From Bacteroidota bacterium (GTDB lineage Bacteria > Bacteroidota > Bacteroidia > Flavobacteriales_F > PHOS-HE28), in assembly GCA_963169595.1 (NCBI GenBank), contig CAUJFM010000315.1, positions 1 to 11,395 on the forward strand: a DNA stretch of 11,395 nt. The letters run 5' to 3'. How positions within the stretch are numbered: position 1 is the stretch's first letter; each line of letters starts with the position of its first letter. A model generated the notes under the pieces. The model was not told where the DNA came from. It saw only the letters and a program-made list of their open reading frames with translations, and did not search any database. Shown one piece after another: positions 9,001 through 11,395 of the stretch. The position numbers and the translations under genes are program-made.

Positions 9001-10068
9001 GCCAGCTGCGACAAGCTGGACTGGGTGAACAACAAGTTCATCGTGGCCACCGCGAACCCCACCGTTTCCGCACAGTACGGCGTTACCAACACCACCAGCG
9101 GCTACGAGTTCTGGTTCTACGACCCCAACGGCAGCTACAGCTTCCGCCGCTTCCGCAGCCACGCCACCAGCGATGGCTACGGGTCCGGTGCGCTGCGCGC
9201 CTGCCACTTCAAGGTGAACGGCTGGACCAACAGCATGGCCACCCCGCACCTGCCCGCGAACACCCTGCTCAACGTGCGCGTGCGCGGTCGTGTGGCCGGT
9301 AACAACCTGGCGTTCGGCCCTGCCTGCCAGTTCAAGATCGATGCTGCTCTCGCGGCTTGCCCACGCGTGAAGCTGCAAGACGACCCGGCCAACACCAGCG
9401 ACTACAGCTGTGGCGTGAACCGCGAGTTCGGTGGTGCCAGCCGTCCGGCCAACCGCATCTACGCCAACCCGCCGCAGCCCGTGCCCGCCGTGGCCAGCAG
9501 CAACGTGCGCTACCAGTTCCGCTTCCGCATCGCGGGTGAGGGCATCTGCATCGTGCGTCCGCCCCAGAAGAGCGCGCAGCTGGTGCTGAACTGGACCAAC
9601 GGTACACCGCTCCAGTGCAGCAAGACCTACGCCGTGGATGTGCGCGTGAGCCTCAACGGCGGCGCCACCTGGTGCTTCGGACCCGGTAGCTCCAGCCAGG
9701 CCGCAGCATGTGCCGATACCGACGACTGGGGCAAGGTCTGCGAGGTGACGATCAACTGCCAGGAGATGGATGGCGGGAACAACAGCATGGCCCTGATGGG
9801 TGATGGTGTGTTCACCCTCTACCCCAACCCCAACCACGGCGACCAGCTCTTCCTGAACGTGACCAACGTGCAGCAGGGCGTGAACACCGTGAACGTGGAT
9901 ATGTACGACCTCTCCGGCAAGCGCGTATGGGCACGTACCATCGCGGTACAGGACGGATTCGTGAAAACGAACCTGGACCTGAACGGCGACCTGGCCGGCG
10001 GCATGTACATGGTACACATCACCGCGGGCGACAAGGCCTACACCGAGCGCCTGGTGATCCAGCCGTAA
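6076..10068 (+). CDS. PPC-like repeat / TSP3 surface protein with T9SS sorting domain (1330 aa)
   Basis: This is a large predicted secreted surface protein. The start at 6076 gives a textbook signal peptide (MKARNN, hydrophobic LLATALALAVPL, cleavage near TWAQ at 20-23). Five repeats resembling bacterial pre-peptidase C-terminal (PPC) domains begin at E[PL]N[ND] near residues 27, 159, 289, 419 and 549. Their period is 130, with conserved YGDN, YVHNGGG and GDYYL strands and a Cys pair. Residues about 666-837 are Asp/Asn/Cys-rich thrombospondin type 3 repeats (DNDGDGFGDPNN, DTDNDGIADCNDNCP), expected to bind calcium. A Cys linker (838-858) leads to a module with DGCYRLAVTDGEGDGI (about 865-967). 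A Cys-rich duplicated region of unknown family follows (about 973-1228). The T9SS sorting domain runs from 1246 (FTLYPNPNHGDQLF) to the end (YTERLVIQP). PPC domains in secreted enzymes often help folding or binding, but no catalytic domain is seen here. The protein may act in adhesion or in the extracellular matrix; that is inference. Confidence 0.9.
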   Translation: MKARNNLLATALALAVPLCTWAQTESEPNDNIANANTITLGTAMNGDMGGAPCGSGTSDDFFRLDLLADGQLTFNTNAANSGAGSALLRLYVYNSGGSQIAYFDHVTGANSVPSSVSTDWVCASKGTYYVRTYRLSGSVCYTYALTVSLTAPLFADDLELNNSKADADANPLLPESTTTEGHINFNHYGDNTDWYHIQTPGNGVLNVILASEASAAGNIRVYVHNGGGAQLDYYDRAIGTGGVAAVDTVSLSCYGAGDYYLRIYSLSACGVSYQLSWYMTAPLFANDAEPNNNKAQADLNPILPANTAREGHINFNNYGDNVDWHHIQTSGNGVLNVVLASEAVAAGNIRVYVHNGGGAQLDFYDRAVGTGGIAAVDTVSLSCYGAGDYYLHVQSLSSCGVSYQLSWYMTAPLFVNDAEPNNSKADADANPILAHGVVTEGQVNFSHYGNNAEWYHIQTPVNGVLNVTLASEAAGGGNMRIYVYNGGGSQLAYFDTPVGTGGVPATGTVSYDCYGQGDYYLNVVSLSPCGVSYQLSYTITPAPFTNDTEPNNTTATALAFDPEAYSLHGNLDFNHYGDNMDYYSIHVVGLVPITFDLEMDAGSAGTLRIYLYNSGGSQIDYTDIPFAGGHALTAATVNFTGPFSGNYYLRLTTQSSCGLSYRLPCNDDDDDGVCNTFDLCPGTPNGDGVNGDGCACSQLTVDDGDPCTLDECSNGIVTHTFQDADDDQTCDANDGCPNDPNKIAAGACGCGNTDVPTTWYADNDGDGFGDPNNSQAGFTCDQPMGHVANNTDLCPTDINKQVPGACGCGVADTDTDNDGIADCNDNCPNLAGVQGDACDDLDANTTGDVIDANCECHGTPQGGCVQNEVILSIHGDGVSNVGWTLYDQGGNTVASGGQVYPNGDHAQTLCLADGCYRLAVTDGEGDGILGGGYLLTTAAGQRIIDNTANFSSGSLSAISGNQTFCLPIGSDKPIFASCDKLDWVNNKFIVATANPTVSAQYGVTNTTSGYEFWFYDPNGSYSFRRFRSHATSDGYGSGALRACHFKVNGWTNSMATPHLPANTLLNVRVRGRVAGNNLAFGPACQFKIDAALAACPRVKLQDDPANTSDYSCGVNREFGGASRPANRIYANPPQPVPAVASSNVRYQFRFRIAGEGICIVRPPQKSAQLVLNWTNGTPLQCSKTYAVDVRVSLNGGATWCFGPGSSSQAAACADTDDWGKVCEVTINCQEMDGGNNSMALMGDGVFTLYPNPNHGDQLFLNVTNVQQGVNTVNVDMYDLSGKRVWARTIAVQDGFVKTNLDLNGDLAGGMYMVHITAGDKAYTERLVIQP
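6541..7710 (+). repeat. Tandem 390-bp repeat units inside the PPC-like gene
   Basis: Three in-frame units of 390 bp (6541-6930, 6931-7320, 7321-7710) encode PPC-like repeats 2-4. Units 1 and 2 of this block are very close in DNA, for example a 46-base identical run at 6814-6859 and 7204-7249. The third is more diverged. Flanking units (6154-6540 and 7711-8070) belong to the same family but are much more distant. Confidence 0.85.
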
Positions 10069-10086
10069 GGCACGCATGCGATAGGG

Positions 10087-10120
10087 GAAGCCCCGACCGC
10101 CGCAAGGTGGGCGGGGCTTC
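10087..10120 (+). terminator. Rho-independent terminator after the PPC/TSP3 gene
   Basis: A 15-bp stem (10087-10101 with 10106-10120) has one A-G mismatch, one G-T pair and a GCAA tetraloop, followed by CTGCTTC. It starts 19 bases after the stop at 10068 and separates the surface-protein genes from the ABC transporter operon. Confidence 0.8.
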
Positions 10121-10176
10121 CTGCTTCAACCACCCGATCACAGCAGCGGGCGATGTGCGGGGCGAGCGGTGGGCGT

Positions 10177-10214
10177 GGGTGGTGCGGGGGGGCTACCTTC
10201 GCCCCGCACCACCC
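10177..10214 (+). promoter_or_regulatory. Promoter with -7 box inside a perfect 13-bp inverted repeat
   Basis: GGGTGGTGCGGGG (10177-10189) and its exact complement CCCCGCACCACCC (10202-10214) flank a 12-base centre holding TACCTTCG (10194-10201). This box is one base from the Bacteroidota -7 consensus TAnnTTTG. The repeat ends 12 bases before the ATG at 10227. If the box is used, transcription would start within the right arm, so the message would carry only part of the repeat. That points to a DNA-level operator rather than an RNA hairpin. No TTG at -33 is evident. Confidence 0.55.
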
Positions 10215-10226
10215 AGGTACCTGCCC

Positions 10227-11168
10227 ATGATCGAAGTACAAGGCATCGTGAAACGCTTCGGGAACCACACCGCGCTCGATGGCGTGAACATGACCGTTCC
10301 CGAAGCACAGGTGTTCGGCCTGCTCGGGCCCAATGGCGCCGGCAAGACCACCCTCATCCGCATCATCACCCGCATCACCGGCCCGGACGAAGGACGCGTG
10401 CTGATGAACGGCAAGCCCATGACCGATGCCGACGTGGCGCACATGGGCTACCTGCCCGAGGAACGCGGCCTCTACAAGAAGATGAAGGTGGGCGAACAGG
10501 CCCTCTACCTCGCCCAGCTGAAAGGGTTGAGCAAGGCCGAGGCCACCAAACGCCTCAAAAGCCATTTCGAACGTTGGGAGATGGGCGACTGGTGGAACAA
10601 GAAGGTGGAAGAACTGAGCAAGGGCATGGCCCAGAAGGTGCAGTTCATCACCACCATCCTGCACGAACCCAAGCTGCTGATCCTGGACGAACCCTTCAGC
10701 GGCTTCGACCCCATCAACGCCGAACTGGTGCGCACCGAGATCCTGAACCTGCGCGACCAGGGCGTGACCGTGATGCTGAGCACCCACAGCATGCCCAGCG
10801 TGGAGGAGATGTGCGACAACATCGGCCTGATCGACCATGCCCGCCTGATGCTCCACGGTAACGTGCGCGAGATCCGGCGGCACTATGCCGAGAACATCTT
10901 CCGCCTGGAGTACACCGGCAACCGCGTGGCCATGGCCAATGCCCTTTCCTTCACCGGCGAGCTGATCGACTCCAAGGAGGATGGCGACCACGGCACCGCC
11001 CGCATCCGCCTCGGCAAAGGCAGCACCCTGAACGATGTGCTCCGCCAGCTCCTGCCCGCCGTGCAGGTGCGCAGCGTACACGAGGAGATCCCCCGCATGC
11101 ACGACATCTTCATCCGCGTGGTGAGCGAGACCGAACCTGCCCACGTTACGGCAGGAATGACCGAATGA
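10227..11168 (+). CDS. ABC transporter ATP-binding protein, NatA/YhaQ type (313 aa)
   Basis: This is the cytoplasmic ATPase subunit that powers an ABC-2 type exporter. It has Walker A GPNGAGKTT (34-42), a modified signature LSKGM (130-134, usually LSGGQ), Walker B LLILDEP (150-156) and an H-loop His in STH (187). The Q-loop region reads GYLPEERGLY, in which the usual Gln is replaced as is typical of the NatA/YhaQ branch. A DUF4162-type C-terminal domain covers about 210-300 and closes with the usual MHDIFIRVV. Length is normal for the family. The frame is open upstream to 9927, but the ATG at 10227 starts exactly at the conserved IEVQGIVKRFG strand and follows a likely promoter, so it is chosen. 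The permease gene follows after 89 bases, a loose spacing for such a pair. Substrate is unknown: relatives export sodium or act on other molecules, and the sequence does not decide. Confidence 0.93.
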   Translation: MIEVQGIVKRFGNHTALDGVNMTVPEAQVFGLLGPNGAGKTTLIRIITRITGPDEGRVLMNGKPMTDADVAHMGYLPEERGLYKKMKVGEQALYLAQLKGLSKAEATKRLKSHFERWEMGDWWNKKVEELSKGMAQKVQFITTILHEPKLLILDEPFSGFDPINAELVRTEILNLRDQGVTVMLSTHSMPSVEEMCDNIGLIDHARLMLHGNVREIRRHYAENIFRLEYTGNRVAMANALSFTGELIDSKEDGDHGTARIRLGKGSTLNDVLRQLLPAVQVRSVHEEIPRMHDIFIRVVSETEPAHVTAGMTE

Positions 11169-11257
11169 GCACGCCCCATGCACCAACAGCCCGCACCGCC
11201 ACCAGCGCGCACGGAGCACCGCACCAACCCTGACCGGACCAGAACGCAACGTTCCGC

Positions 11258-11395
11258 ATGAACAAGATCAAGCTCATCATCTGGCGCGAATTCATCACGC
11301 GTGTACGCAAGCCCAGCTTCCTGATCATGACGATCCTGGGACCCGTGCTCATCGCCGGTGGCATCCTCCTCACCACCTACCTCGCCTCACAGGAA
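11258..11395 (+). CDS. ABC-2 type permease, NatB/YhaP-like (N-terminus only)
   Basis: The first 46 residues are visible and the frame runs off the window end. They begin MNKIKLIIWREFITRVRKPS, a short basic amphipathic segment, followed by the hydrophobic first membrane span FLIMTILGPVLIAGGILLTTYL. The pattern REF/Y-x-T-R-V-R-K-x-S-F-x-I-M-T-I-L-G-P is characteristic of NatB/YhaP-family ABC-2 permeases, and the gene directly follows the matching ATPase. It would form the membrane channel of the exporter. No Shine-Dalgarno sequence is seen before the ATG. The two genes are probably co-transcribed, as no terminator or promoter is visible in the 89-base gap. Confidence 0.88.
   Translation, partial: MNKIKLIIWREFITRVRKPSFLIMTILGPVLIAGGILLTTYLASQE

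Noticed and set aside
6052..10077. Very long open frames on the minus strand opposite the PPC/TSP3 gene
   Set aside because: They mirror GC-rich repeat codons of the + strand gene and show no domain, signal or start context. The + strand reading has clear domains throughout.
11165..11233. 22-codon open frame whose ATG overlaps the stop of the ABC ATPase gene (ATGA)
   Set aside because: The overlap would suit translational coupling, but the peptide is an unstructured Ala/Pro/Thr/His mix. It more likely reflects the loose gap before the permease gene.

Overview
The window looks like a piece of a high-GC member of the Bacteroidota, probably in or near the Flavobacteriales. The sign of this is type IX secretion (T9SS) C-terminal sorting domains on four consecutive proteins, a secretion route found only in this phylum. 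They sit on multi-repeat surface proteins of the kind these bacteria make: ELWxxDGT, SBBP and PPC-like repeats, thrombospondin type 3 repeats and Cys-rich linkers. The near absence of Shine-Dalgarno sequences and a TACCTTCG box before the ABC transporter gene, close to the Bacteroidota -7 consensus TAnnTTTG, also fit. All supported genes are on the + strand.

Layout. (1) 1-213 is the 3' end of a T9SS cargo gene, closed by a strong terminator. (2) 214-666 has no intact gene. It holds two rho-independent terminators, a short stretch that reads like the Gly/Met-rich tail of GroEL with its own terminator, and a promoter-like motif. (3) 667-2178 encodes a 503-aa ELWxxDGT-repeat protein with a T9SS tail. 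(4) 2312-5950 encodes a 1212-aa protein with seven SBBP blades, an Ig-like domain, a second propeller-like segment and a T9SS tail. (5) 6076-10068 encodes a 1330-aa protein with five PPC-like repeats of 130 aa, a calcium-binding-type TSP3 region, a Cys-rich module and a duplicated domain I cannot name, then a T9SS tail close to that of the first partial gene. (6) 10227 to the end holds a NatA/YhaQ-like ABC ATPase and the start of its ABC-2 permease, with a separate promoter.

The three complete surface-protein genes appear to be separate transcription units that share control. Each is preceded by the same two-part element, YGWTCGTTCACAT, 13 bases, then CCGATRWAYG, with identical spacing in all three copies, and none shows the usual TAnnTTTG box. 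This is the most interesting signal in the window. Other points of note are the GroEL-tail relic, a perfect 13-bp inverted repeat around the ABC promoter, and the unnamed duplicated domain. I see no RNA gene, CRISPR array, insertion sequence or defence system.
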